Positions 23,485 to 35,268 of a stretch of 64,000 nt of DNA are shown here, one piece after another. The stretch is from Patiria miniata (Eukaryota; Echinodermata; Asteroidea; Valvatida; Asterinidae). Numbering within the stretch: the stretch's first letter is position 1; the number at the start of each line of letters is the position of its first letter. The position numbers and the translations under genes were made by a program. The stretch spans positions 930,001-994,000 of the forward strand of contig NW_024037053.1 of the NCBI RefSeq assembly GCF_015706575.1. The letters run 5' to 3'. The notes beneath the pieces are model-generated. The model was given only the letters and a program-made list of their open reading frames with translations. It was not told the DNA's origin and searched no databases.

Positions 23485-23629
23485 CTTGATAGCGGGTCAA
23501 TAAGGCTGGTTCCTGATCCCTCAATAGTATCTGATTTAACCCTTGGCTATTGGGAGGTTATTCTGAATTTGTGTATGGGGGGATTACTTTGGAGACAAAT
23601 GCACTTTACCCTCCAAATTCCTCTAAGTT

Positions 23630-23945
23630 AGTTTAACCCTTACCCCTTGAGCACTTTTAATAGAAAGTATCCTGAATCCGCCAAAATCCACCAATTTTGT
23701 CATGCAAAAAAATGTCCATCACAATCCACCAGTGTAGTACATATACTTCGTACACGCCAATCATATAGCTAAGGAGTTACTCTGGTGAGATCCTGAATCC
23801 ATCAAATTTCTGCAGTACCGCTTGGCTTACTGTACTGAATCCATCAAAATCCCCCAAATTTTTTCAATATGGAGGTATCCTGAAACCACCAAAATCCTCC
23901 ACAAACAGGGGTGTGGATTTTGATGGATTCAGGTACGTTAGGGTG
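23630..23945. mobile_element. Word-filled element, word AATCCACCAAA
   Basis: Starts near TTTAACCCTTACCCC, ends near GGATTCAGGTACGTTAGGGT, and is filled with CCTGAATCCACCAAAATCC variants. It has the same architecture as the elements at 3905 and 4993 with a different word. Confidence 0.5.
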
Positions 23946-24310
23946 AAAGCAATGACAAAATCTCTTTCTCAGATGACCGATTGGCTTGCTGCCTACAGCT
24001 CCTGTTACATATTGCTTATTTGGCTCTTTGTGGCTCAAATTACGGCTTTACCAAACCATACCCTCACGCATAGACGAACTGTAAATAACTCCAGTGCCCA
24101 AGGCAGTAGTGCCCCCTCCCCTACCACGCCCATGAAACTTATCCAAAATGTTGAACAATTCAAACTCCTGTAATGTCAGCCCAGGCCATTTGCGGTTGGA
24201 ATTGTAAACAAAAAAATGAATTTGTGGATTGAAGTGCATGTAATCCCTTGGCTCCTTTGGGTTTTAAGCTCAATTAAAAAAAAAAAAACCAATACCAATT
24301 GCTTAAAAGT

Positions 24311-24464
24311 CATTTACAGGCATGCAACTAGGAAGTCACAAAAAAAGAGGAAATTCAGATTTTTCCAGACTTTGTACAGTGTTTTTCTATTTTCAATGGC
24401 ACACATGGGAAGTGAAAAAAGAGGAAATCAGCTGATCCGAGGAAAAGTTGCATGCCTGCATTTA
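24311..24464. mobile_element. MITE with 6-bp target duplication (family copy 2)
   Basis: Element 24317-24458 (142 bp), CAGGCATGCAACT to AGTTGCATGCCTG, flanked by CATTTA at 24311-24316 and 24459-24464. The interior matches copy 1 (GAGGAAATCAG near the right end). Confidence 0.85.
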
Positions 24465-25454
24465 AGAACCACCCATTAAGAGTCACACATTATATTAATC
24501 ATATTTTGGTTTTTACCATAAATTTACTTTGTTGACTTGCCTTTGTATTTTTGTAATGCCATGTACCTTTTTGAAAAGTTAAACCAGTAAAAATAAACTA
24601 ACTGAAATTTATTCACAACTCTGTGAACAATTTCACTTTTTGTTTATATGTTTTAGCCTTTCACTCTTAACATGTAAACAGACAAAAAAAAATAAAATAG
24701 AACATAATGTACATTGTTTTACACATATTTTTATTTGCGTTTGTAACTGCACAAATTTATGTTAAAGTGGACACAGACTATAACTTACTGTTGTACTGTA
24801 GAAAACAGAAATATGCTTTTTTGTAAAAGAATTTGTTAATACGAAACTTTAAACTTGCACTGATCAAGCCAGAAGGTTGTAAATTGTATAGAATTTCTTT
24901 TACTTTTCTCATTAATCTCCAAAACGTACTTACTGTGTGCTGTAAATTTTTTAACGAGTTGCATGATCACTGCACATTATGCATAGCAACCTTTTTATAT
25001 CGGGTGTTTTCTACCCCAAATTTGGCCATCAACTTAAAAAATAGTCGTGCTGTACTTAAAATCATGTTTCAAATTGTTACCATACTATTAAGTTTTTGTA
25101 ATCTTTTTTTTTCGCAATTTTTTTTTTTTTAATTCAATAACCAACTTATTGATGCCATGGTAAACGGACTGTTAGATGCCAGAAGGGTAATTGTTCCGAA
25201 ACAAATTCATGTTGATAAAAGTGATTTAAAAGATATTGAAAGAAATAAAACGAAAGAAAACGAAATAATTTGCTCCTTGTCATTTGTGAAGGTTGACGTG
25301 TCCACCGTCAAGAGAGTGTTTCTTAGTTGTTGGATCTACATACAAAACAAAATAAAACAAAACGAAAAGGAAAAAGAAAAGCTAACGTAAAACCCACATC
25401 ATAAAAATTGAGGCTATTTTCATCAGAACATTTCCAGGGAAAGAACTTCACGAA

Positions 25455-26310
25455 GTTTTTATTTGCTTGTATCAGAGAACATTCCATTCATCGAGTCGGG
25501 CAGATGTGCCGCGACTCTAACATAAGAGGTGTCTAGGGTATATCATCACTTACAAGCAAACCAGCGTTAGATGACAGTGTTTTACAAGAAAAATCGTCGA
25601 GTATTACTGGTAGTGATAATGGTATGGAAACGAAAAATCCATTTCAGCCGTTTGCATGGAGACTCGACTTATTTCGTACATATGTATGTATCATGAAACT
25701 ACACAAATCCAGTGGCGCCAGACTAAATGCCTGTGGAGAAGGATGCTACATAACACACATAAATAGGCAAGCCCTGTGATTCTGGTATCGGAACAGTGTA
25801 CGTCACAAGTGACAGTCAGTCAAGGAGTCAGCGAGCTAGTCAGTCAGGTTACAAGGATACTCGGCTGACTCGCTGAGAACGGCAAAATATTTTACCTGAA
25901 AATCTTACCTGAAAATTTGTATTGGGTGAATTTCTCCAGCAAACTGAAAATAATCAAAGAGATATAAAGTTAACTCCATGTAGCACCAATTTTTGATACA
26001 TTTTGTTCATTATCTCAAAAAAGTGTGATCATTTAAAATTTTTTTTTAGAATTTTCTTCATTGCAGTCAACTGATATTATAAATTAAAGTGTCAATTGAG
26101 TATTCAAAACTTGCACCTTTCAGAAATCGAATTGGTAACCACTGTGGGTTTTCCACCAAAAAACTTAGAATCAAAGGCAAATTTTTTTAAGACAAGTGAC
26201 ATGGTGTTTGCTTACATCAGAATATATCTTATTCATTGAGAACTAGTCACAAGACTAGGACCCTTACATAAGAGGTGTCATATGGGCATATCATCACACA
26301 AGCAAACTTT
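25455..26310. repeat. Diverged direct duplication about 745 bp apart
   Basis: About 25460-25570 and 26205-26310 share the order TTGCTT..ATCAGA, CATTGAG or CATCGAG, ACATAAGAGGTGTC, GGGTATATCATCAC or GGCATATCATCAC, and CAAGCAAAC. The identity is partial. It lies beside the other duplicated blocks and may belong to the same local amplification. I see no gene in it. Confidence 0.5.
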
Positions 26311-27159
26311 TCAATGAAAGTTTCCCCAAAGTTAAGAGAAATTGAATTCCTACATGACCATGTCACTACTACTGCATCAGAGAATGATGCAAACCAGGGA
26401 CATGCATACCAACACTGACCTTTGACCTTCATAATCCAATATCCACAGGTGAAATGGTTGAAATTGGCAGTTTCACGTATTTGCAAGATCCTGGTGCAAG
26501 GGCCGTGGTTCGCATTCATTCTGTGAACTACATATTTATGGAGGGAAAAGGGAAATTGTATAAGTTACAGAGTCATTTTTCTTATAAAGACAAACAGCAT
26601 ACAAGAAGGCAATGACCGAGCAATTTGAATATTTTTTTTAGCCAGAATGTAAGATGAGTTTGAAATGCAGTTAACATTATTTGTTAATACAGTTCTGAAG
26701 AAATTTTTGCTTGCATCAGCGTTGGTGGAAGTCTTGATCACTGAATCACATGTGGTGTAAAAAACTTCTGTCATCATTTGCAAGCTGTGTTAAGCAACGT
26801 CAAAAGTCGCCTCGAGTTCGGAGGAAAACCAACCCATAAAAAATGTGCACAATAACAAAAAAGTCCACGACATACCACATTCAGACAGCAGTATTCAATT
26901 GGAGAACTGATCAGGAGATGACTCGGACCCATTTGCACTTTTGCAGGCTCTTCCTCTCTGCAATAACAAAAAATATGATTCGCATTTTCAGTTTGGAAAA
27001 TTTCATGTAATCTCGAAGATGAATTCCATTGCCATTGTGATTAATCTGATTGAGTCTCAGATCTGAATTCATGCAATCACCATTAAGGTATTTGTCTGAA
27101 CTGGATAACCTTTCTAATAGCATCACAGACTCAATCAGGTATTACAGATATTTTCAAAC

Positions 27160-27505
27160 AGAAACTCCTCAATCCTCCAAAATCCTCCACATGGTTTTGG
27201 AAGATCGAGTATCAATGACAAAAAAAAAGCGTCAGTTGATTTTGGAGGATGCACTGTGTCTAGTTCATTGGCTGTAACCAGCATTATGTTCAGCCATGCA
27301 TAATTGAGTCGTGCGTTTTTGCTCAATATTGGCACTGCTTCAGAATGTCATCAGCACTGCCAACCCCCATTACCCCTCCACTGAACAAATTAAAGAAATA
27401 ACGGTTGATTTTGGAGGATTGAGGCTGAATCAAATGTTTACATGGTGGTAATTCTGGGATTTTGCAGGATTGAGGATGGTTCTTATAGCCAACAGGGTCC
27501 AGGGA
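27160..27505. mobile_element. Word-filled element(s), word AATCCTCCAAA
   Basis: CTCAATCCTCCAAAATCCTC at 27168, inverted TTTTGGAGGATTGAGGCTGA at 27411, and GGATTGAGGATGGTT near 27470, followed by TTAGGGTTAA. Inverted organisation around about 27300. Same subfamily as 4993-5320; another fragment lies at 27920-27965. Confidence 0.5.
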
Positions 27506-27779
27506 GTTAGGGTTAATCCAAATAAACCACAACGTGAATCAATATCAAATTCAACCCAAACATTATTTATACTATATATGAAGCCACCTTAATTTTTTTG
27601 TTTATAAATCTTCAATTCTTACCATTTGAAAGACATAAGGTCTATCTTTTTACAGCTAGGTCCATCATTGTCACAGCTGATCAACACTGGCTAAATATCC
27701 CTGCTAAATAAAGAGAGAAAAAGTCACTTAATTTTAAGAAAACATTCAGTTACTTTGGCACAACGCATGAATTAGTTTC

Positions 27780-27900
27780 ACAGCTGTTGTCTCAGTGGTG
27801 TCCTGTTTTCTACATTGGAATACACACAATCCTTAAGGATCATGCACCCCTGGCAGAAATTGGTAACGTCTGGTGAATCGTCATCGACAACAGCAGCAAA
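27780..27900. repeat. Diverged copy of the 28225-28345 segment
   Basis: Shares CTCAGTGGTGTCCTGTTTTC-like sequence, then a matching middle and ATTGGTAACGTCT...CGTCATCGACAACAGC, with the segment about 445 bp to its right. Part of the same local amplification; the splice acceptor seen in the right-hand copy is lost here. Confidence 0.65.
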
Positions 27901-29099
27901 AAGTGAGGTGAAGACTAGCCCTACTCAATCCTCCAAAATCCTCCAGGCAGTTTTGGATCAAAAAAAAATGTTATTTTGTAGCATAAATAAGGCAGAAATC
28001 TTTCTTGGCAAACACGTTTGTACATGGAGGTGTTAACGTGAGTTTACAAATATATAACACGCTGATTCAATTTCATTGATACCTTTCAAAATAGGATGCT
28101 TTCTTCACGTACATGTATGTGGTAACAGCTTCTGACTTGGTTTCTGCCAAAAAAAAAAAAAGATTGATTTTTACATTAGACAACGGATACTTACATGAAA
28201 TTTCACGGATATTAAAATGTGGCAATTGTTTGGCTATTGTCTCGGTGGTGTCCTGTTGTCTACATCAGAATGCACTATCGATGAGGATAAAGCATCCTAT
28301 TGCAGAGATTGGTAACGTCTAGTGATTCGTCATCGACAACAGCCTGAAGAAAATCTCATATACTAAGACTTTATCATTCATTTTTTTAAAAATTCTTTAA
28401 ATTAAAGATATCACAGAATGACCAAAACCACAAATTGATTAATTCAATAAACTGATAATTACTCTCCCCTGTACAATTTACTACTTATCGAGACAAAAAA
28501 AATTACAAACTTTACTGACCTGTACAACAGAAACGCATCTTCACTGAAGATTATGTACTGCGATGTCTTGATCATTTGAAGTGTTCAACCGCAGTCAAGT
28601 AAATCACAGCAGGTGACAGTGGACAGTGCTAGCCTGTGCGGCATTCTCGTTTTTCTAAAAAGCATGCACACAAAACAAAAGATGCAAACTAAATTCCAAT
28701 TCAAGACATGCTATGCATGTTCTTCAAAATGTTACATTTTTTTCCAAGCGAGTTTGTTAAAACTTGTATGGTTTATTTTCAATGAAAAAAAAAAAATTAG
28801 AGAACAAATAGTATGTTAAGTTGTCAGCAACCCTCTGAGAAAGGTTTTTTAGGTTGAGTTGCATTTGCTAACATGTATACATATCTGCCTTGCAAGTAGA
28901 CAGGTTCCTTATCCTTACATTATCAACCCTGCGCCATCTGAATTATTGTCGGGCTGAAAATAATTCGGGCCATTTTTAGCTTCAACGTCTCACTGAAAAG
29001 TGAATAATTTCTGTATTGCTAGAAACACAGCAATTAAAAGTATCTTTCCAGTTGAAAACACAAAATAGCAACGACAATACATTTGTGATAGTCCAATCT

Positions 29100-29180
29100 T
29101 CACATTATCACAAAACAAACGGGAAAAAAATAAAGGAAATTATAGTGAGCCTCCTCAGACAAATGCCTCGCACTTTTCAT
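29100..29180 (-). CDS. Small ORF, 26 aa, duplicated unit copy 1 (unproven)
   Basis: ATG at 29180, stop at 29100; begins MKSARHLSEEAHYNF and ends FVIM. Homologous to the 24-aa ORF at 29957-30031. The first roughly 15 residues are nearly unchanged and the middle differs by two codons in length. Confidence 0.2.
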   Translation of the reverse strand: MKSARHLSEEAHYNFLYFFPVCFVIM

Positions 29181-29249
29181 CACAAGTACCGGCCCACAAC
29201 TGCAACCAGGCAACATGCATCAATCCAACATAAAACATGCCAGACTGTA

Positions 29250-29293
29250 GTTGCCACGGAAACAGGAGGGGCCAATCAGCCTCGTCATCGTCA
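29250..29293 (-). promoter_or_regulatory. Promoter-like module copy 1: X-box, CCAAT, CRE-like sites
   Basis: The same three sites with the same spacing as at 30101-30144: GTTGCCACGGAAAC at 29250-29263 (one change from the palindrome), CCAATCAG at 29272-29279, CGTCATCGTCA at 29283-29293. The surrounding roughly 180 bp is nearly identical between the copies, whereas downstream parts of the duplicated unit have drifted much more. Confidence 0.5.
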
Positions 29294-29956
29294 CATCACC
29301 GAAGGCAATTATTCTCCAACCCCCTCAAAACAAAGTACTACAGAATACTATGAGGGTTGTGCGCACTTATGTAAATCGTCATCAACCACAGCCTCCATAT
29401 TAATCAAATAAATCCAAAATTGTAACATGAAGTGCAGAGAAACTGTAATGAAACGACCTTGAATTACAAAATTAAATACGTTTCAAAATTAATAATATTT
29501 GTTCAGATGTTTGTTTATGATGTACGCAACAATCTTGGAATTTTTTTTGTGGTGGCCACCTTTAAAATTATGATTTTTTAAACACAAAATACAAACTCAT
29601 ACTGACCTGAACAATAAAAATAAATCTTCGCTAAAGATTATGCACCGTGATTTCTTTATCATTTGAAGCTTTCAACCACAGTCAAGCAATTCACAGCAAA
29701 TGACAGTGGACAGTAGCCTTTGTGCCATTCTCCCTTTTCTAAAAAGCAGGCATACAAAACAAAAGATGAAGAAAAACATAATTAAAGTCAAAATATGTAA
29801 AGAAATTATGCTATATTAAATGTGTGCCATTTTTTTGCTTCAATGTCTCACTGAAAAGTGACCAACTTCTGTATTGCTAGAAACACAGCAATTAAAAAAA
29901 ATCTTTTCAAAAAATAGCAACGGAAGTACATCATTGAAACTCAAATGTTACATCCT

Positions 29957-30031
29957 TCACATTATCACAAAATAAAAGTGGGGAAAAAAATTATAGTGAG
30001 CCTTCTCAGACAAATGCCTCGCACTTTTCAT
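29957..30031 (-). CDS. Small ORF, 24 aa, duplicated unit copy 2 (unproven)
   Basis: ATG at 30031, stop at 29957; begins MKSARHLSEKAHYNFFP and ends FVIM. It sits just downstream of the RFX/NF-Y/CRE module. The copy at 29100-29180 has the same start and stop with an in-frame 6-nt length difference. No signal peptide or known domain. One of the few differences changes Lys to Glu, so there is no evidence of protein-level selection. Confidence 0.2.
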   Translation of the reverse strand: MKSARHLSEKAHYNFFPHFYFVIM

Positions 30032-30100
30032 CACAAGAACTGGCCCACAACTGCAACCAGGCAACATGCATCACTCCAACAAAAAACATGCCAGACTGTA

Positions 30101-30144
30101 GTTGCCATGGAAACAGGAGGGGCCAATCAGCCTCGTCATCGTCA
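30101..30144 (-). promoter_or_regulatory. Promoter-like module copy 2: RFX X-box, NF-Y CCAAT, CRE-like sites
   Basis: Plus-strand order: GTTGCCATGGAAAC at 30101-30114 (a near-perfect palindromic X-box, the RFX motif), CCAATCAG at 30123-30130 (NF-Y), then CGTCATCGTCA at 30134-30144 (two overlapping CRE-like half sites). Read on the minus strand the module lies about 70 nt upstream of a small ORF and about 250 nt upstream of a conserved splice donor. An RFX, CREB and NF-Y cluster is a known promoter architecture; its use here is inference. Confidence 0.5.
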
Positions 30145-30787
30145 CATCACCGAAGGCAATTATTCAACAACCACTAAATAAAAACTCCATTATCCACTGA
30201 TTATCAAACAATACCTTTAAATTGCTCCTTCTGCTGTTCAACTCGGGAGAAAACTGAAAAAAAAAAGAACAAATTTGTATCATCTGATGAAACCATCTTC
30301 AATACTTCAGCAGTTTAAATTGTGCATAAATGTTACAAATAATGTCCAGCCAATTGTTTGTCTCAGCAGTATAGTGTCCGCAACACCACCACTATTCTGG
30401 GAAGTGTTTTAGGGCCTATCAACTTTTATTGGTCACTGTTAGACATCATTGACAAAATGTACTGGCATAGACAAATTAAAAAAAGGGCAAGTCCAAGAAT
30501 CGAGCTCATGCGTAACAAAAGCTTAACGCTTTAATATATTCATGGATGTCAGTGCTTTTTATTCTACTGTTGGGCATCTGCAAGGAGAATACCCACGAGA
30601 GTTTGTATGTTATTAGCCCTTGCGATGATTATGTAAAAAGATGGGGTTACGTATGTGACAAAAAGGGTACCTTTCCTTGGATTTACCCAAAAACAAAATA
30701 TTAATTAGCTGTAACAAGTAAGAAAAAAAGGTGAAATTTAACACTGCAGAACACTTGTCACCCGTAAAAAGAACTGTAAAAAGAAAA

Positions 30788-31134
30788 GGGGGGGGGGGGG
30801 GAAGCTGATCTAGTGGAATACCGAGAGTAACTCGAAAATAACCACCCAAAAATCAATGTTTACCCAGTCGAAGGAGCTACATGTAGAGAAAAAAGTTTCA
30901 AAAGTGTCCCCCCCCCCCCCCCCCCCCCCGGGGAGTGGCTACCTGGATACCGAATGAGTCAAATACTAAATAGAACAAAAAGACGGCTCAATTTTCTTCC
31001 AAAGCGATTACACCAGTTAACAGCATAAATTGAGTGGGCACTATTGGAAAAAGGCTTCAAGTCAAAATTTGTCAGGAACAGATATGCGGAAACTGAGTGG
31101 GAGAGAGTCAGAGAGGGGGAAGGGGGGGGGGGGG
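30788..31134. repeat. Cluster of long G and C tracts
   Basis: 14 G at 30788-30801, about 22 C at 30908-30929 and 13 G at 31122-31134 lie within 350 bp. Comparable runs of 10-23 occur across the window, for example 18-32, 1149-1161, 41874-41891, 47791-47803, 47985-47998, 59419-59433 and 59463-59485. Confidence 0.85.
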
Positions 31135-33213
31135 AAGAGGGCGCTATTTTCTTTTTAAAAAACTCGAACGGAATCACTTACTACAGCGTTAACTGAATGG
31201 GGAGGATGAAAAAAAAGTGTCAGTCCAATGTGTTTCACCCGGAGTGGCCATGTGGATACGGAGTTTGATTGGTCTTGAGAAGTTGAGTGCAATGAAGCAT
31301 GACCCACGAGGTTTATCAGTTAATATTAAATATAAGTTATAGGCCTAACTCATGAACTTACGTTGCACTGAAGAACAAGTTCACTTTTTTTACGGGGAAA
31401 AAAACATCAAAATGTGTCTAATTAAACTAGTAAAAGGAAAAGTTTTCACAGTTTTTTTTCAAAGGCAGGACGAATTGGAGAAAAAAAATCCGAGATGTGC
31501 AACATTCCTGACATTATTTCTAGCTCTTCATAAAAATTAAAAGCAAGAAAGAATGCAGGCCTAGCATTGCCTAATCATGCCAGTAACCCTAGCCACTTCA
31601 TGAGTGTTCAAAGTGTATGGGGAGTTGACAATATTCACAGTATTTTTAAGAGTGTACATGATATAGGCGCCCTGCCTTGGCAGCTGGCAGCACGTGCTCG
31701 TGAGCGCGCCCAGCGGCGAATGCATGCAGCCACCGCATGGCCAGGCCAACAACCATGAAGCCACACAATCACCAACAAAAATTGTTGTTTTTTCCTCTTT
31801 TGTGATAATGACCGAGTTTCACACTCCGGTCAAATTGTTCTTATTCACTTGATCAACAATCAAAATTATGTACTGGTGATGAAAAGCTCCAGGTACTACG
31901 TGAAAATTACGGTAAAAAAGCTAGTCACTTTTCGACGCGTCTCACCTCGAGTATGGCAAAATAGCAAAAGACCAATGTAAGCGCACGGCATTAAACTGTT
32001 ACTTAACCAGACTGGTTCCTGCCATAAATTTGAAGGATTTCATCGTTGTTGGAGAGACCGGAACCAGTTTGCAGCCGGTACACGTGGTAAACTTAAAAGT
32101 TTGTTCACAAGAGGGCGCTATAACACTTCACTGGTCCTAAAAGTTTTTGACAAACGGCACAGAAAAAAATATAAAACCACACTTCACTTTTTACAGCCAT
32201 AACAAAAACGAAAATTTTAACTCATTTTTGTTTTACAGCATCTCACAAAAAACTGTTTTTGTTAAAATAATATTTGTTGGTTATAAGTTGCCCTCCCCCA
32301 TGCCTTCCAACACATTTTGATTTCTCTTCCTGAAAATATAATTTCAAGTTGAATGTTCTACGTTAAAAAATAAAAGTCAATTAAATAAAATATAAAAAAA
32401 TTCCCCTATTTTCGGCATCTGCGAACCTCTGCAAAAATTACTTTTGAGTTGTTTTTGCACATCTATAACAAAAAAGGGACAAAAAGATGCACCAGAATAA
32501 TTCAAGCTTTGGAAATTAATTATTGGTATATTTGGCCACAACATGCCACTGGGGGATTTTTTTCGTTATGTCATTCAAAGGTTAATGACTTGAATGTTTC
32601 GAATGTATTTTTAGAGTAAAACTAAAAAAAGCACTGACATCTTAAATTAAAAAAATAAATGTACACATAAAACAATTAAGTGTCAATAGAGAAAGTTCAG
32701 ATCAACCAGTTAACTCAACAACCGGCCATCATTCAGTTAATTGCCCCACTGCCTCTGCCTCCCCCTCCCCCCATAAAAATAATTCAAAAGACCAAATTTA
32801 ATATCCAATATTTTGATTTTACACTAAATTCAACAGAAAGAGATCGAGAACCTGAATTGAATGTAAAGACATAGGGGAAAAAAATGCTCGGTCAAGTCAA
32901 GTGGACATCAATAAATGATACTTTTAAATAATCCGTTTATATTTTGCAAAACTAAAACTCCTTCCCTCCGTTTCAACTTATTCAGTCCCTGGCCTCTCCT
33001 AATCATGGTTTTATGTGTAGCCCTGCACTGGAATCCTTTGCCTAAGCAACTGAAAATGTTACCCTTTAATGGAACTTGTGTAGAGAAGTCCCTCCTATTG
33101 TTGAACAATAAAGTATCTATTTATATTTAAATATGGATTGAAGTTGGGGTTATGTTTAAAGTTTCAAGTTTGGTTTTATTCAACTCAACTTCACAGCAGC
33201 ATTTCGACAATGA

Positions 33214-33533
33214 TGAACATCTGATCCTTTAAATTTTTATTAAAAGTCCATTTCTCCGTGAAAAGATCTTTAAGAGATGTTTCACGGACATTTACATGGG
33301 GCTTATATAGGACTAATCCTGTAAGGGCATTTTCACGGTTTTATAATGACCCTAGCCACTGAGGATTATCATCGGTACATAACGGTACACTTGGTAAACA
33401 AAGGACTTTTTTAAAGGTGTTTTCACGGACTCCTAATCTGGCTTAATATGTTGAAAAATCCGTGAAAATTTATTTAACTGTAATTTCAAGGGAAAATGCT
33501 CTTTAACGAATTTTTAAGGGATGAAGATGTTCA
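33214..33533. mobile_element. Inverted-repeat element filled with TTTCACGGA
   Basis: The left end TGAACATCTGATCCTTTAAA and the right end, inverted, TGAACATCTTCATCCCTTAA (imperfect arms of about 25 bp). The 320-bp interior has several copies of TTTCACGGA and its complement. No gene. Confidence 0.55.
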
Positions 33534-34857
33534 TATGATATTTGGGGTGTTATGAATATGAGTGAGGACCATCTAGAACCCAATGAGGGTTTGTAGCGAT
33601 GACCCTAAAGGTGGGTACCAACCATCGAGTGGAAATATTTGTCGACTAGATTTCCAAAGTAAACCAAGGGCGATTTGAGTGAATAAATCAGAAGAATATG
33701 TAAAGAGGTTGAGAAATTGGGAAACATTAGGCAAAATGTTGATACAAGGCAGTTCTGACTTTACTATTGGCATTTACCAAAAAATTTTTGTTTAGAATAA
33801 TTACAAACACAATTGACACTGAAGGACTAACACAGACACGGACACAGGACATCGACAAACTGTAGCTTTGTTTAGACTAATCTGCCAAAAAAAACAGCTG
33901 ACTTTATCAAATTATAATTTGATAATGAAGTAAGGGGGCAGCTCTGGAGACAGCAAGTATAGACCTCAATAAAGAGAAACAGAAACATTTGGAGACACGA
34001 CGATCGCCTTAAATATTGGCCAAATGTAACTTGCCCAAGGACACAACATGCAGAAACAGGCAGAATTATTCAAATCCCAGGCTATGCGACATTTCAGACC
34101 ATCTATAGGGGTTCTGTGTATACAGACTGTTACCTTGAAGTATTCAAGACCCAGAGACACAGACACAATGAGCATCCCTCATAAGCTGATTATCAGCCAA
34201 TAGGATTCCAGATCCTTCTCTCATATCCTCCTCTCCGGTCATTTAAATACCATCAGTGAGTGCTGTAAGAGGATGGCACACTGGGTGTTTGAAAACAGCT
34301 CCTCCGTGCCCCAAGGTATTAACGGTCCCAGCTCCCCCAATCAATACTTTCCTTTCAAGTAGGGATATTTGTACTGGAGCCCCAATCATTGTCCATCTGG
34401 GAGCTTGCGAAACAAACTGCTCATCAAAAATTAATTGCAAGTTAAACAAGCACCGCAACTCTGCGCAGGGGTGTGTTGGCAGATGATGGTGTTTCTTGAG
34501 ATGGGCAAAATGTTGGATTAGAATTTCAATTTTAGGCCATTTTGGAGTGTGAGGACTTCTTGCTGTAAGGCTTGAAAGGATGATTTGTGGTTATTCTCTA
34601 CATCTTAGAAGGTTTCATTGTGTGAAGATGACCTGCTGACAAACAGCTACCGGTTGAAGCAGTTAAGAAGAATGGGACGTCACTCCCTTTGTCTGATAAT
34701 GGTATAACCCAGAAGGGCTCGCAGTTACTATACCACTTCAAAATTAAAATACTTTGCTTTCTGTAACCGCCGCTCTGAAGATTTCCTGAGGGATTTTGGA
34801 ATATTTTGCTGATCTTGGAAGGAAAATACTCTTTCTGGAGGGTAGAATCCAGTTAAG

Positions 34858-35107
34858 GTAAGTGTTATATAGATTCTGTGCATTCTTGGAAGTAAATTCT
34901 GTTTTTAAAACAGTTTCCAAAGTAGAGTTCAGAACTGGTTATAGGTGGAGAGATTGTAAAGAAAATCAATAATTTGGCATCATTTAAATTTAAGCATCTC
35001 AACAGTGGGACCTGGATGGTGATGTGGCTATGGGTCTTAACCAGTTTGATGAAAGATATTTCTTTGAACTTCAAAATGTTCATGGAACTATGGTATTCTT
35101 TTTGCAG
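34858..35107 (+). other. Intron in the 5'UTR of the first Kir gene
   Basis: The upstream non-coding exon ends ...TTAAG before GTAAGTGTT at 34858, and the acceptor CTTTTTGCAG ends at 35107. The coding exon then runs on with 161 nt of leader before the ATG at 35269. The start of the upstream exon is not visible; a CCAAT sequence at about 34197-34202 is one candidate promoter mark. Confidence 0.6.
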
Positions 35108-35268
35108 ATGTGTCCTTGACAGTCTAAGCACTCTGGAGAGAGATATTTAACTGGATTACTCTTTGTTTGATTATTTGAAATTAAAAAGTGCTTCATCTTC
35201 AAAGTGGCAAACTGAAGACTGATTTTTCTGTGGAGACAGAGAGACAACACAGAAAGACAACAACAAAA

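Larger units (their letters stand above)
20890..25450. other. FAM234 3' flank
   Basis: Contains the probable 3'UTR (first AATAAA at 22629, another near 24592), then scattered transposons listed separately. No further coding exon recognised. Confidence 0.5.
28195..30175. repeat. Tandem segmental duplication, unit of about 0.85-1.1 kb
   Basis: Blocks 28983-29340 and 29832-30175 match each other (promoter module and small ORF), as do 28505-28700 and 29590-29770 (exon X). A third motif, reading AVVDDD on the minus strand, occurs at about 28325-28343, 29375-29395 and again at 27875-27900. The promoter block is the best conserved and the exon blocks the less so. Confidence 0.75.
27623..30253 (-). 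ncRNA. Possible minus-strand spliced non-coding transcription units with duplicated exons
   Basis: Segments flanked by good splice signals: 30215-30253 (acceptor T9CAG, donor GTATTG); leader donors TTTTCA before GTGAGA at 29852 and 28994; exon X in two copies, 29607-29738 and 28520-28654 (acceptor CTTTTTAG, donor CAG before GTCAGT, both conserved); 28195-28343 (acceptor TTTTCTTCAG, donor CAT before GTAAGT); 27623-27700 (acceptor ATTTAGCAG, donor ATG before GTAAGA). X and the last two have stops in every frame, so a coding gene is unlikely. How they join is inference. Confidence 0.3.
30260..34195. other. Intergenic region before the first Kir gene
   Basis: G/C tracts, the element at 33214-33533, and AT-rich sequence. 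A minus-strand donor (CTCGAG before GTGAGACG at 31945) follows a short frame MPCAYIGLLLFCHTR; it might be a leader exon of the minus-strand units but is unsupported. Confidence 0.4.

Noticed and set aside
26247-26519. Minus-strand Cys-containing frame MNANHGPCTRIL...
   Set aside because: No recognised domain; lies in a diverged duplicated block with stops in the sister copy.
29016-29411. Plus-strand frames MPRTFHHK... in both duplicated blocks
   Set aside because: Most differences between copies change the amino acid (KYRP/KNWP, I/L, T/M) and they overlap the promoter-like module; no sign of coding constraint.
35188-35268. N-terminal extension of the first Kir channel
   Set aside because: The frame is open but starts at GTG; the first ATG in good context is 35269.
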